A stretch of 64,000 nucleotides of DNA. It comes from Oncomelania hupensis. Taxonomy: Eukaryota; Mollusca; Gastropoda; Littorinimorpha; Pomatiopsidae. Under the pieces are notes generated by a model, which saw only the letters and a list, made by a program, of their open reading frames with translations, was not told the DNA's origin and searched no databases. Where the stretch lies: assembly GCA_036898135.1 (NCBI GenBank), contig CM072511.1:37627330-37691329 (forward strand), given 5' to 3'. Positions 37,233 to 52,020 of the stretch are shown in pieces (position 1 is the first letter of the stretch; each line of letters starts with the position of its first letter). The position numbers and the translations under genes are program-made.

Positions 37233-37529
37233 ACGACAATGGTTGTTCCAGAAGAAAAGCACCATGCCATCAACATGGTCCGATAATTTGACAATTTCGT
37301 GACAAACGGTCAACCAGGAGGAGAGGCTGATAAATCGATAATGACTGCACACTCAGATTGCAACATTAACAGCTTGTAGGTTACACTCAAAAGCTTTCGA
37401 GATTGCTTCATCAAATAACTATACATTCGTGCAGTCTGCTGTAGAATTCCGTTGCTGGTGACTGTGACTACCAAATGGAATGTTCTTATACATATATATA
37501 TTTTTTAATTTCATTTTTTTAGTATTTTG

Positions 37530-37832
37530 TTTGATCATTCCTATATAGCGCTGTACCAGCTCAAGAGCTGCTCAAGGCGGCGGCCGAAAGCAAAATCTAA
37601 CTCAAGCAGCCAGAGGCGCCCACTTGCAGCCTTTGGGCGCACTGTCAGCCCAGACAACTGAGCACCATTTTGTGCGACCGGAGATGGGGAGAAGGGACCT
37701 AGTGCTTGCTAGATGTATTTGTGTAGCCGGCTCTCTCCCGTCTAGAACATGAGTGTTAGGATCTTCAAATTCCGTGTAGTGGAATGCGTGCGTGCGTGCA
37801 CAGACTAGGCCTCGGTTTGAATTTATAGAAGA
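37530..37832 (-). mobile_element. SINE family A copy
   Basis: Left end CCTATATAGCGCTGTACCAG, then CTCAAGAGCTGCTCAAGGCG, AACATGAGTGTTAGGATCTT, and the right end near GACTAGGCCTCGGTTTGAAT. It lies inverted relative to 36698-37005, 500 bp away. Confidence 0.75.
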
Positions 37833-37867
37833 TATTACCCTCAACAGCTGAAAGAAACCTGATCAAT

Positions 37868-37906
37868 GCACAAAATAAGTGTTCAGTTTCAGATCTATGT
37901 TCGTCT

Positions 37907-37973
<67 letters not shown>

Positions 37974-38019
37974 AAATAATAATAATAATAATAATTTTAA
38001 AAAAATAAAAAAATAAATA

Positions 38020-38108
<89 letters not shown>

Positions 38109-38176
38109 AAGAAGAAGAAGAAGGACAAAATAAGTGTTCTGTTTCAGATCTATGTTCGGCTGTAATAACCTATAAC

Positions 38177-38267
<91 letters not shown>

Positions 38268-38270
38268 GAG
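37868..38270. repeat. Duplicated unit with (AAT)n and (AAG)n arrays
   Basis: The 40-bp phrase AAAATAAGTGTTC(A/T)GTTTC plus AGATCTATGTTCG occurs at about 37874 and 38126, each followed by AAT arrays (37907-37980, 38022-38080, 38180-38266). An AAG array lies at 38081-38122. Confidence 0.85.
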
Positions 38271-38499
38271 AACAGTTCACTTTCATGCGAGGCTTCTCAA
38301 CTTCCGATTAAATATTGAGTCTGAGGTCGGTAAGAATACATTCCCGCAATTATCGCACAGTCAGCTGTGAACTCAAGGCAGTTACTATTAAAAGTAGATC
38401 AGACACTAAGTGGATACTTGTAAAGACACGAATAGTTACTATCCATCACGTAAGTATTATGATGTCAGACATTGTATAAACGCTTTTACAACATCCTTT

Positions 38500-38690
38500 A
38501 TTGTTGCCGACTTCGTAAATTCGGCAAAAACGTCTTTCACGAATTTGTCAACTTTGAAAAGCCTTTTTCACAATTTCGGAACCAGCCTGTCGAATTCGCG
38601 TTCTCGGCAACTCAGCTGCCGATTTCACGAAGTCGGCAACTCAGCTGCCGATTTCACGAAGTCGGCAATTTCACGATTTCGTTACGACAG
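38500..38690. repeat. Cluster of GCCGA...TCGGC short hairpins
   Basis: GCCGATTTCACGAAGTCGGC appears twice in tandem (period 30, 38618-38667). Variant forms are at 38507-38525 (GCCGACTTCGTAAATTCGGC) and nearby. Each unit can form a small stem. Function unknown. Confidence 0.7.
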
Positions 38691-38804
38691 AATGATAATT
38701 ATTATATGTGCTTGTCGACTGCATATTTGCAAAATATTTTGTGGTTATTTAAGAGCTCAAGGAACTTTCATGTTTGATAATGTATTTTACCTAATAATGG
38801 TGTG

Positions 38805-39112
38805 GCCACATGGTCTAAAACGAGCCGGACTAACTTGCTTTGACCACAGGCCAGAAACCAATGTAGCCAGACAGGCGTGGGATCGATCCAGCCTCTGGGC
38901 GTTAGGTTTCTCCGAATATTATTTACTTTCAACTCGGGCAACGTCTCGGAGGTTTTCTCCGGGTTTTCCGGTTTTTCTCCCCTATCAAAAATTTTAAAGA
39001 CACCACTAATGTTAGGTAGGTTGGATTGGGCTCGCCACAAGCTGCGACTACGCCTTTCCTAGGGGAAGCGGCCCAGAATTGTCCGATTAAAAGGGACAAT
39101 AAAGTGTCAACA
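38805..39112 (+). mobile_element. SINE family B copy
   Basis: Head TGTGGCCACATGGTCTAAAA and B-box GGGATCGATCC, then TTTCTCCGAATATTATTTAC, GTTAGGTAGGTTGGATTGGG and the end AAAGGGACAATAAAGTG. It is more diverged in the A-box than the 11588 copy. Confidence 0.75.
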
Positions 39113-41035
39113 AAATCACATCAGTGTATGTACGTGTATTATCAAAGGATGAATGCCAATAATTCTACAGATGAAGAAGATAACGAAGAGTGGTCAAAAC
39201 ACTCAACTAAGTTGACTGTTAACTAAGTTTCAACTTAAGGGAATTTAATATCTTCTTTACCACAGATTGTATAACTGTTAATATTGCCTGTATGAAAATT
39301 ATACTACTGTTATATTCATGCTTTCAACCATATGTGCTCCGTGAGTACTTCAACAAACACATAATATCATTTAAGCGCACTTCGGAGACGTATAGTCCGC
39401 TTTGCCACAGACAGTATAGTAACGTCACTCATCTTTAGATGATAGCCTGCAATACTATTAGACATTTATCAGTTGCGGATGAAAGCATGGCTCTTACGGT
39501 AATCGATTTTCCCTCAAAGCCAAACTGAACCTTCCTGTCCCTTACCGAAACTTCCCTGGCGATGTCGTGGCAGACGTGAATTTCCTTCGTGACAACAACG
39601 ATTTCTTTTTACTCTTTCCCTCTAGTCGGGTCGCTAGGGCAATTTGGTTTAACATTCAGTTCAATCTTGTTGGCTCTAACGTATTTCTTTCTCTTTTCTT
39701 TTTCTTTTTTTCCCCCTTCGTATCTGGAAATACATTAAACTTGTCGGAAATCAGAACGAGCCAAATTTCGGTCTAATCGTCTGTCCGTCTGTCCGTTTGT
39801 CCGTCCGTTGAACGCCATATCTCAAGCACTACTAAAAGGATTTTGTCTGGGCCTCATATGAACATTACCTAAGACAGTGGTTTGCCTCCCAAGCCATCAT
39901 ATTGGCTCTATCATGAAGGTCAATGTCATTGGAGACATTTGATTGCTAAACGCGTTTTGCTCAATATCTCAAAAAGGGCTGAAGTGGATGTGTTGAGTTT
40001 CGGTTTAAAGGTAGGTTATTTTCAATCATGAGCCATCGTTGAGTAGCAGTCCGTTTCTGTCTTTCGGTCACCGAGTCACTTCCAAGTTCACGTTTTGGTT
40101 CAGAACTCACATTTTGCCTTCTCTGAACCGAAATTCATCATATTTTACGTTGCGGCTATTTTAAATACTGCTCGTTCATTTGAATTTGTATTTTCTCAAA
40201 GGTCCAGGCCACCATTTTTTTTAAAAAGGCTTTGCGCTGTATTTAAAATTTAGCTGAGCCGATTTTTACATTTGTTTTTTGGGCAGAAAGGTCCGATAGT
40301 GGCCTGTCATTCCATGTTTTCCTTTTGTTTCAGTAAGATAACACCGTCAAGAAACTTAACACTTTTGAAAATGCCTATTTTTCGGCTATGTGTCCGAGTG
40401 TCTGGAAATACATTTGAATGGCTTGCCATCTTGTTTAATTTCAGGATCATCCTTGTTGGTAGCAAGGCAATGATTTTAACTGCAGCACTCTCCTAAGACA
40501 TGTTTGTTGTACTGAAATATATAAATGCAAAAAGAAACCGAAATTAAACACAGAAGAAAAAACACCAGGACCGTCATCTCCTAAATCTTAATAATCCAAT
40601 GCAAGAATCCTGCTGTTGGCAAGCATCTTGACCAGCTGACCGTTGGTATAAGAACAATTCATTTCTTTCAAGTAATATGATCTACACATTTCTCTTCATC
40701 TTCTCTACCAATTTCCGATCGTTTCACTTCCACTTCATCAGTTCTTGGCTACTCGGGATCAGAGGATGGAGTTACACGAACGTGTTTTGACTGCCAAGGG
40801 CAAGCAACTGTCATCGACACAAGGGAGCTCATTTGTCTCCCCTCCTGCAGCCGGCCGGATAAGCTCAGCTGCGCTCCATTGGCTGCCCAAATTGCAACTG
40901 TCCAACTGTTGACCCACGCGCATCGCAGGGCCAGGCAGACTTTGCTTTTTATTCCAATATTCGACCCAAGACATTCTAGTACGTTATGCTTCTCCTCCTC
41001 CTTCTCCTTTTCCTCCTCCTCTTCCTCCTCCTCTT
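39113..41035. other. Non-coding with dispersed-repeat phrases
   Basis: No gene was recognised. The segment 39775-40060 (CTGTCCGTCCG, CGCCATATCTCAAGCACTAC, CAATATCTCAAAAAGG) resembles the 28080-28300 interval (TTCTTGAGATATGGCACGCG, GACAGACCGACAGACC) in opposite orientation. This suggests a dispersed repeat without coding capacity. Confidence 0.4.
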
Positions 41036-41150
41036 TCATCATCATCATCATCTTCTTCTTCTTCTTCTTCTTCTTCTTCTTCTTCTTCTTCTTCTTCTTC
41101 TTCTTCTTCTTCTTCTTCTTCGTCGTCTTCTTCTGCTTCTTCTTCTTCGT
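41036..41150. repeat. (TTC)n microsatellite
   Basis: ATC then TTC tract with a GTC interruption near 41121. Poly-Phe, poly-Lys and poly-Glu frames across it are artefacts. Confidence 0.93.
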
Positions 41151-41535
41151 CCATGATTTCCATTCGAGGAATGTTCCTCCAACTCTCTTCTTCCTCTTCT
41201 CCATCTTCACCTACCATCCTTTTCTTTTTTGATTTTGTGACATTCATCTTCCTTTACCTCCATCCTTCGTCTTCTTCCATATGCGACATATCCCTCATAC
41301 TTTTAGTCTTCTTGTCACCACATCCCCCCCCCCCCTTGCGCCGCCTCCCGCTATCCCCCTTGAACTTGACATTCATCCACGTACCTATTCCTTAATTCTT
41401 CTTCGACCTGATACATTCCTCTTGCTGTTTTCTTCCTCTTCTCATCCATACCCCTTCGCGTCTTCTTTGGCCTTGCGACATTCATCCTCCTTCCTCGACT
41501 CTCTCTTTCTCTGTGTGTCTGTCTGCATGCATGCT

Positions 41536-41537
<2 letters not shown>

Positions 41538-41594
<57 letters not shown>
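41538..41594. repeat. (CT)n microsatellite
   Basis: CT tract directly upstream of the LINE fragment at 41595. Confidence 0.93.
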
Positions 41595-41597
<3 letters not shown>

Positions 41598-41769
41598 TGG
41601 AGCTAGAGTATGGAACTCTCTCCCTCTGGAGTGTAAACATTGCGACACACTGTTTTCTTTCAAATGTAAAATATGTAGGCATCTGCAAAATTAATTATAA
41701 AAGTGATGTATAATAATATATATGACAACACAGTCATTTGTGTAATTATTAACCTATTTATTTATTCAC

Positions 41770-41841
<72 letters not shown>

Positions 41842-41866
41842 TATTTGCTGTGGAACTTGACTTGTC

Positions 41867-41952
<86 letters not shown>

Positions 41953-42187
41953 AGGGTGAAGGATATGGGGAAAAGGGTAGTTGCCTAAAATTGTTTAAAA
42001 ATAATGATGAAGATGTTAGTGTGATTGTGTGTGCATGTGTGTTTGTGAGTGATGTGATTTCCAAGTTAAAGTTAAAGGTTAATTATTATTATGTAAATTT
42101 CTTAAGGGACAGATTGGAAGATTAGACTGTATCATTAGTCTAAAATCTTTATCCCTAATAAAAAAAAAAGTTTCAAAGTTTCAAAGT
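41595..42187 (+). mobile_element. CR1/L2-like LINE 3' fragment with (AAGTTTCA)n tail
   Basis: The frame NGARVWNSLPLECKHCDTLF, then FKCKICRHLQ and TAA (stop ending 41694), is the conserved C-terminus of CR1/L2/Jockey-like RT proteins (GxxxWNSLPxxL...F). A 3' UTR follows with two ATT arrays (41771-41840, 41869-41951). The end is ATCCCTAATAAA and the octamer repeat AAGTTTCA at about 42166-42190, the usual CR1-type tail. The rest of the element is absent. Confidence 0.75.
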
Positions 42188-44778
<2,591 letters not shown>

Positions 44779-44780
44779 TA

Positions 44781-45801
44781 TGATGGCCTACTAGTGCCAA
44801 AACCTGATAATTACAAATATCAAAGGATAAGCTTAATTACAATTATCATTTAAACATTACAAATATCTTTGCGTGACCCTGTTTAATTTTCAGTTTTGGC
44901 TCTCACAATCCGCCTGGAAATGCTCCCAAACTGAAAATTGTAATTATCACATAATAATTACAAATTTCATTTGATAATTACAATTTTTATGTGAACATGC
45001 TTAATTCTAGCTAAGGCGGCTTACTAGCGCCAAAACCTGCAGTGACAGGTATCAGTACGATGGCAAACTTGAAACAGGAGGGAACGGAACCAGATTGCAA
45101 GGAAGAGTTTACTATGTTGGCGATGGCTGGAAGGAGGTCAGAGATACAATCTTTAAAAACTGAGGTACAGATGGGATCAAGCTCGCATGTCTCTCATTTC
45201 TCAGTTTCTGAGACAGTATGAAAGGAAAAGAGTGGCGTGTCGATGAAAGGAGGATTAGGAGGACATGGTTGACAAGGCGTGTCAACAAGAGTTTTACGGA
45301 TAGCTTCGATTTTCAATGTAAATACATTTGAAAAAGATGAAGGTAGTTCAGAAAGTTCATTTTTTGTTGGAAGAGGAGAAGTGTCGGTGTTCCCCAGTAA
45401 GCCATTCCTAGTAGAAACTAGTTTTTGGGGGGGAAGAAGTAGAGTTGTCAATTTTCCTGTTGTAGTAACGTATTTTAGCTGCAGAGATGGCTTTTTGGAC
45501 GTTACACTTGCGCTTCTGATAGGTCTGTTTGTGAACTGTAAGTTTGGAAGACCGCCACATGCGCTCGGCTACACGCCGCTCCCGTTTGGTCTTGCCGATC
45601 TCAGGAGAGAACCACAGCGCAGATGGACGATCAGAGTGGGGCTGGAGGAAGAAGGAGAATGTTTGTCAAGGAGATGGCTGAGAGTAGTATGGAACATTAA
45701 CACTGTAGATTACAGGTATCTCTGTAATATACACAGAACACGTGTTAATTTCAAGTATCTCGTGATACTGGTGACTGGCTTTTGGCGCTAGTAGGCCGTC
45801 A
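44781..45801. mobile_element. Inverted-repeat element enclosing a LINE fragment
   Basis: TGATGGCCTACTAGTGCCAA at 44781 is mirrored by a right end that finishes TTTTGGCGCTAGTAGGCCGT then CA at 45801. TA flanks both (44779-44780, 45802-45803). A third, direct copy (GGCGGCTTACTAGCGCCAAA) lies at 45015. The left part is filled with AATTACAA and TTGTAATT motifs in both orientations. The right part contains minus-strand LINE coding sequence. Confidence 0.65.
45055..45690 (-). pseudogene. CR1/L2-like LINE fragment (endonuclease-RT linker)
   Basis: The minus strand reads LWFSPEIGKTKRERRVAERM, then ISAAKIRYYNRKI, then ELSELPSSFSNVFTLKIEAI with the usual xFFxxKIxxIR pattern, a TAG-type break near 45194, and SLQSGSVPSCFKFAIV at the start of the RT domain. 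Endonuclease, palm and C-terminus are missing. It lies wholly inside the inverted-repeat element. Confidence 0.75.
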
Positions 45802-45839
45802 TATACCATTACTAATGCTACTGCTTGTCGTCGGTGTTG

Positions 45840-45977
45840 ATTAGCACTACCACTGCTCCTGCTACTAATCTCCCTCAGAGTTTCCTACTACTACTGCTGC
45901 TGTTGCTGCTGCTAAATTGTTGTCGGTGTCTACTACTACTACTGCTGCTACTACTACTACTAAGTTGTTGTCGGTGT

Positions 45978-46010
<33 letters not shown>

Positions 46011-46026
46011 TTACTACTACTGCTCA
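45840..46026. repeat. ACT-rich minisatellite (48-bp unit)
   Basis: TAA(A/G)TTGTTGTCGGTGTCTA followed by ACT/GCT repeats occurs at 45913 and 45961. A related phrase resumes after the LINE at about 48773, so the LINE landed in this array. Confidence 0.75.
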
Positions 46027-48191
46027 TTGTGGGCCCTTCCATCATTCAAGCAGTACGTGAATGTTACCACACGTCTTGATGCCACGCTAGACCTATGTTA
46101 TGGTAATATCAAAGACGCATACAAATCTTTCCATCTGCCAAAGATAGGAAAGTCAGACCATGACACTATCCACCTAGTCCCTTCTTATAAACCGAAAATA
46201 AAGACTGAAAGTGTTGTGAGCAAGACAGTGAAAGTGTGGACGAAAGATGCGAGTGAAAGGTTGAAAGGCTGCTTTGAGTGTACTGATTGGAATGTGTTCT
46301 TGGAGTCCACAGATGATGTAGATAAAGCCACAGACGTTATAACTGATTATATTACCTTTTGCGAAAACATGATTATTCCTACTAGAACAATAAAAATGTA
46401 TCCAAACAACAAACCCTGGATCTCAAAGTCACTGAAGAGTACAATTAGTGAGAAAAAGGTAGCATTTCAGATGGGGGACAGAGAAGAAAGGATAAGAGTA
46501 CAGAAGAAACTTAGAGATGAAATTAGGCATGCTAAACTAGAGTATAAGGACAAAGTAGAGGAAAAGTTTAAGTCAGGCAACATGCGGGAGGCGTGGAATG
46601 GTTTAAAAGTATTGACTGGTCAAAATAAGCCTAAGAGTAATTGTCAGCTTAGTGAAGAAAAGAGGAGCGAGTCTGCAGAAGAACTAAATGACTTCTATTG
46701 CCGCTTTGAGCGTAGCGATGTAGCAGACGACCTGCTAAATGTAATATCCGATCTGCAAGGGAGGGTGGAGGAAGTAGCGGGAGATAACCTAGGCATCTTG
46801 GACTGTGAGATTCAGGCGGCCGAGGTTGAGTCCCTTTTTCGTAAGGTTAACCCCCGCAAAGCTTTTGGCCCGGACAACGTCTGTGGTAAATTGTTAAAAT
46901 CTTGTGCTTCCCAGCTGTGTGAGGTTTTTAGCAAGTTGTTCACTTGGTCTTTAAAAACCTCTGTTGTTCCATCTGTGTGGAAAAATTCAACTATATGTCC
47001 CGTTCCCAAGTCCAGGAGCCCATCAGAACTAAATGATTATAGACCAGTAGCCCTCACTAGTATAGTGATGAAGTGTTTTGAACGCATTGTGTTGAAGTTT
47101 CTCCTCCGTAGTACACAAACGTCCCTTGACCCACTTCAGTTTGCATACAAGCACAATAGATCAACCGATGACGCAACACTCACTCTCCTCAACAATGCCT
47201 ACGTCCACCTTGAACAACCTGGTTCTTTTGTTAGGATTCTATTCATAGACTTCTCTTCCGCTTTTAACACCATACATCATACATCATGGCTCGCAAACTT
47301 CTGGCTCTGAATGTCAGCCCGAGACTGGTTCTTTGGATTGTCAACTTTCTTTTCAACCGCTCACAGTCTGTCCGCTTTCAACACTGTCTTTCTTCCTCCC
47401 GTTCCACCTCCACTGGCTCTCCCCAAGGCACTGTTCTCTCCCCTGTTCTCTTCACACTCTACACAAACGACTGCTCTGGCTCCACCGACACCCCTTTCAT
47501 CAAATACTCTGACGACACCGCTCTACAAAATCTCTCAAATTCTCACTCCGTCTATGTAGAAGAAGTCTCTAAGTTCACCGCGTGGTGCACTGATAACTAT
47601 CTCAACCTGAATGTAAAGAAGACAAAAGAACTGATAATAGATTTCAGAAGAAACCCTGTTGCCATACCAGACTTGGAGATAGGGGGAGAAAGGGTGGAAA
47701 GAGTCAATGAGTACAAATACTTAGGCACCATTGTAGACAGTAAACTCAATTTTAATTCCAACACAACAAGCATACACAAGAAATGTCAATCCAGAATATA
47801 TTGCCTTCAGAAGCTTCGCTCCCTCAATGTCAGTCGTCCTGTGTTAACCAACTTTTACAGATGTTTTGTTCAGTCTGTTGTGACCTTTGGCTTCCTGTGT
47901 TGGTATGGAGGGTTGAGTGAGAAACACAAGAATGTATTGAACAGGATTGTACACGTCTGTGCAAAAGTGACGGGTGAAAGGCAGGATGAATTGTGTGTGT
48001 TGTACGAACGTCAGGCTGAGCGAAAGGCTAATCAGATTGCGAGTGACCCGAGCCATGTTCTGGCTACACACTATGAACTCATGCCGTCAGGGCGCAGACA
48101 TCGAATGCCAAAACTGTCCACAGTGAGAGCAAGAAAGAGTTTTGTGCCCTATTCTATTCATGTTATGAATATGTCACGAGCAAGATTGTAG
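46027..48191 (+). pseudogene. Rex1-like LINE, truncated in the endonuclease and frameshifted
   Basis: Frame 1 (to 47310) has the end of the endonuclease (GKSDHDTIH), a long linker (NNKPWISKSLKSTI), and RT motifs NDYRPVALTSIVMKCFER and [11 protein letters not shown]. Frame 2 (47286-48191) carries STGSPQGTVLSPVLF, the catalytic KYSDDTAL (FADD in relatives), and the C-terminal block HYELMPSGRRHR. The shift falls on an ATACATC tandem at 47270-47288, so slippage is likely. The N-terminal endonuclease is missing. It is inactive in cis but otherwise well preserved. Confidence 0.9.
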
Positions 48192-48772
48192 GAATGAGTG
48201 TTTATGATCCATGTACAATTGTGTTTATTGTGAGATTTTTTTTTTAAATGCAATGTTGAAGTGATATTTGGATTGTATCCTAGTTAACAATGTTTGCTCC
48301 TAGTTACTGTGGGGGTGTGCGTGTGTAAATGTGTGGGTGTGTGTGAAGGATGAGAAGGTATTTTGGAATTAACGTTGTAATAATATGCAGTGAGAAAGGC
48401 AATATCTAGTCTATGTATCTTAGAAAAATGACATGTTTAATGTTGGAATAAATGTGATAGTAAGTGTGCTGTGCGAAAGGCAATATATTTAGTCTATGTA
48501 TCTTAGATAAATAACATGTTCAATGTTGGAATAAATGCGATAGTAAGTGTGTGCTGTGCGAGAACTTGAAAGTAATGACCAGTGTATGTGCCGTATAAGG
48601 AGTAAGAAAATGAATATGATGTGTTATATAATTATGTATGCATAATGTGCTAAAACGTTTCTTAGTTCTTTCCCGTGTACTCTAAAATTTTATGTCGGAT
48701 TGTATTGTAGACCATGTATTGAATTTCTCAGTTTGAGATCAATAAAGTTATATTGTATTGTATTGTATTGGA
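48192..48772 (+). mobile_element. 3' UTR and (TATTG)n tail of the Rex1-like LINE
   Basis: It has an internal imperfect repeat (AAAGGCAATAT...TCTAGTCTATGTATCTTAGA at about 48395 and again near 48476) and AATAAA at about 48740, followed by TATTG repeats. It ends at the resumed ACT-rich minisatellite. Confidence 0.75.
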
Positions 48773-49327
48773 TTGTTGTCGTCGTCTACTAGTACTAATG
48801 CTACTGCTAAATTGTCCGCGTCTACGACTACTATTACTGATGCTACTGGTTGGTAGTTTTATTAATCTCTTCTTCATTGAGATGATAAGACGTACGCACG
48901 CAAGCACACACATTCGCACACATACATGTAAAATGCGTAATTACATTAATTGAGCCACTAACGGATGCTACTAGGCCTAGGCTTACTTTTATTGTTGCTG
49001 CTGCAGCTGCTACTACTACTACTACTACTATTACTACTCAGTGCTGGCTATTACTACTACTGCTGCTGTTGCTGTTGATGATCACCCTTCAATGAAAGCG
49101 TTAAAAAGAAGGAATCCTAGTACAGCAGCTGCAGGTGTATGAAATGTATTCACTGTACTATTATTGTCTTTGCTACAGTTTCATCAGCGCAGCGCGCCAC
49201 CCCAATCCCATTTTGTAATAAATAATGCACTGCATGAGGCTTGATCGAACGTGAAATCTGGTAGCATGGAGTACATTGACATTCTTGATTAATCTCTCAT
49301 CTCCCCTCTTCCTTCCCTCACCCCCGC

Positions 49328-49413
<86 letters not shown>

Positions 49414-50173
49414 TATTCCTTAATTTCCCACGTTGTTCTTCTCTCTTATTCTGACTCGGATCTCTCAGTTCAGTGAATAGATTAACGTCCCCGGACACAG
49501 TGCGTATAGGGGACAATCTAAGTCGGATCTCTCACGACTCACACTCGTAGTCTACCTGTATTCATGGCCGATGTCCTTAGAGAATTCTCTCATCGCCCCC
49601 CCCCCCTCCTCCATCTTCCTCCCCCTTTCCATCCACCCGTTTTTCCTCTCTCTCTTTCTCTCGTTCGCTCGTTTGTTCTGTCTGTCTTTCTGTTTCTCGC
49701 TCTCTCTCTCTCTCTTCCTTTGTTTCTTGTCTATACACAAGGGACATGTCAACGCGGAATTCAAACAGACGTCTGTCCTTCTACCGTGACTGACAGGCAG
49801 ACGTCTCAGATGCGAGCTCGGATAGAACGTTTGAATTATTCAAATCCCATCTCTGTGCTGTTTGTTTGCTTTTTCCACACCTCCCCTTCCCCCTTTAAAA
49901 AAAGTTTCGAGCAGTGAAGTATCAACTCTAGCTTACACAACGCTCCTATAGTGTTTGACTGACCGTTTTCCCTCATTTCTGTGTGGAGCTTTGAATTATC
50001 CAATTCCAACATCCCTTTTAATTTTTTTGGTCCATTAGTCGTTGATGAAGCACTGAAGTATCAATTGTAGTTTCACCCTTTTCTATAATGTTCGTGTGTT
50101 CTCTCTGAAATATAAATTAAAATAAGTTCTGTAAGATGAACAACTGGTGTTTAAATGTCACCCGGAAAGCATT

Positions 50174-50248
<75 letters not shown>

Positions 50249-50569
50249 AAAGATGGATGCAAAGAGAAGGTGGGGAAAACCAATTCCAGTTTTGTGTGGC
50301 ATTTGTGCAGTATTCTGCGCTAGACGTCTTGAAACCTTGAAGTACCAGTTATCGCACCAAAAAAAACCTCAATGGTTGTTTTCCACCACTGTGCTTTCTT
50401 TAACTTTGAAGTAGGCATTGTAATCCACGTTTCCACCACGGTTTCTCCTGTTTGTAGGTCAGTAGGTCTATTGAATCCAGTTCCAACAAGACGCGCTATT
50501 CATACCTGGCGTGGTCTCTTTCGTCGATTCATGACTATTAACAGGCTTGAAGCTTTACCGCTAAATTCG
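48773..50569. other. Non-coding with microsatellites
   Basis: It holds ACT tracts near 49010-49030, a (CT)n tract at 49331-49411, a short poly-C at about 49599 and a (GA)n tract at 50176-50246. No gene was recognised. Confidence 0.5.
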
Positions 50570-50985
50570 GAGCGCAGTTAGCTCAGTGGTATACGCAGGG
50601 CACTGGCATGCTAGGCGATAAAACTGCTGCCTGTACATACGACCTACAGCAGTATTAAAAAAACATATGCTGAGACACTGCGCCCCTACTTTTTCGGATG
50701 AGAATATAAACCAAAGTCTAGTCTGTGCACGCACGCATTCCATCGCATGGACTTTAAAGATCCTGACGTTGATGTCCTAGACGGATGAGTGTCGGCTATA
50801 CAAATACACCCTTCTCTCAATTCCCGGTTGCCCAGAATTGTGCTCTGTCGTCTGGGCGTTAGATTATGCGCCCAAAGCTTGCAAGTGGGCGCCTCGGGCA
50901 GCTTGAGTTAGATTATGTATCGGCCAGCGCCTTGAGCAGCTCTTGAGCTAGAAAAGCGCTATATAAGAACGATTATTTTTAACAA
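50570..50985 (+). mobile_element. SINE family A, complete copy with tRNA-like head
   Basis: Head GCGCAGTTAGCTCAGTGGTA (A-box) followed by GGGCACTGGCATGCTAGGCG. The body has TTCGGATGAGAATATAAACC and ATCGCATGGACTTTAAAGAT. The end is CTTGAGCAGCTCTTGAGCTA then AAAGCGCTATATAAGAACGA. It is the only copy in the window that keeps the head, about 415 bp. Other copies or pieces are at 29799, 36698, 37530, 59704 and 63410. Confidence 0.82.
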
Positions 50986-51869
50986 ATAAAAATAAATAAT
51001 AGATTTACGCCATTTTATCTGTTTTAGAGATTTGCTATTTGTACTTCCAAGGCCAGTTTTTTCTTCAACCAACAAGATAGAGTAGACCTACCTCTTTTTG
51101 GAGGTAGGCAATGATGGTTGTCATTAAGTGTAGAACTAGAAGTAAACTGTGATTGTCGAATTTGCCAGCAGTAATTCAAGATTTTGAATTTCAATATCCT
51201 ACTCTTGTTTTGGGGTATTGATTTATTTAATAGGTTAGGGGTAGGATATTCGCACTCTAGTAGCGGCCATCTTGATTAAATATTAACAGCGGTCGGTCTG
51301 ATACAACAATAATGCATTATTAAACCTCTTACTTGATCTTGTAATGTACCTCCTTCCAAGTCAAAGATTTTTTTGTTAAAGTCTGACGTGTGAAAATGTT
51401 AACATAGAAACCATACACTTACCCAATTCATAATTACACAGAGACAACAACACACTTTGCACGTGGAAATTGTCTTCCCTACAGTTACTGCAAGTTTGCA
51501 CATTGTTTAACGCCACGGACCATGTATTAAGGTATATAGCTTGTATACACAGGCCTAGCGCAGAATCTTTTACATCTGCTAGGACGACCTACATTAATCT
51601 CTCTAGACCACAAAGTAGCCGGTGCTATTTCCGTCCTGACATTCATTACCCACGATGCATCCCGGATATATAGTGGGACTGCGCATGTCTGCCAAAGGGG
51701 CAAAAGCGGACAGCTTCATTTCCGGTTCTTTGCCTAGCTCCAGGAAGTGAGGAGGACGTTGGGAAAAGACACTGCTTGGATGGTAGGCACCAATACTGTA
51801 ATTGTAGTGGTAGTGTAGTATACGAGCCTTACATGGACCGATGAAAGTATTGCTTCTTCCATGCTACAT
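50986..51869. other. Non-coding stretch before the P-like element
   Basis: No exon or known repeat was recognised. It is moderately AT-rich, with a GC-richer patch at 51640-51760 (GATGCATCCCGG, GCGGACAGC). Confidence 0.45.
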
Positions 51870-52020
51870 GCCATAATCATAGACATATATAAGAATAGAC
51901 TGCGCAAGCCTGTATCGCGAAGAAGGCGAGCAGCGTGCCTGGTTTTTGGTAGTTATGCCCCTTGCAGTTACTCCCCTGCTCGGCCATTTTTAATAATGAC
52001 GAAGTATTGCTACATAAATC

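Noticed and set aside
37868..38270. CRISPR-like repeat-spacer pattern
   Set aside because: Only two copies of the phrase with microsatellites between, in a eukaryotic genome.
38410..38997. 195-codon frame
   Set aside because: It runs through the hairpin cluster and then through SINE family B, so it is not one gene.
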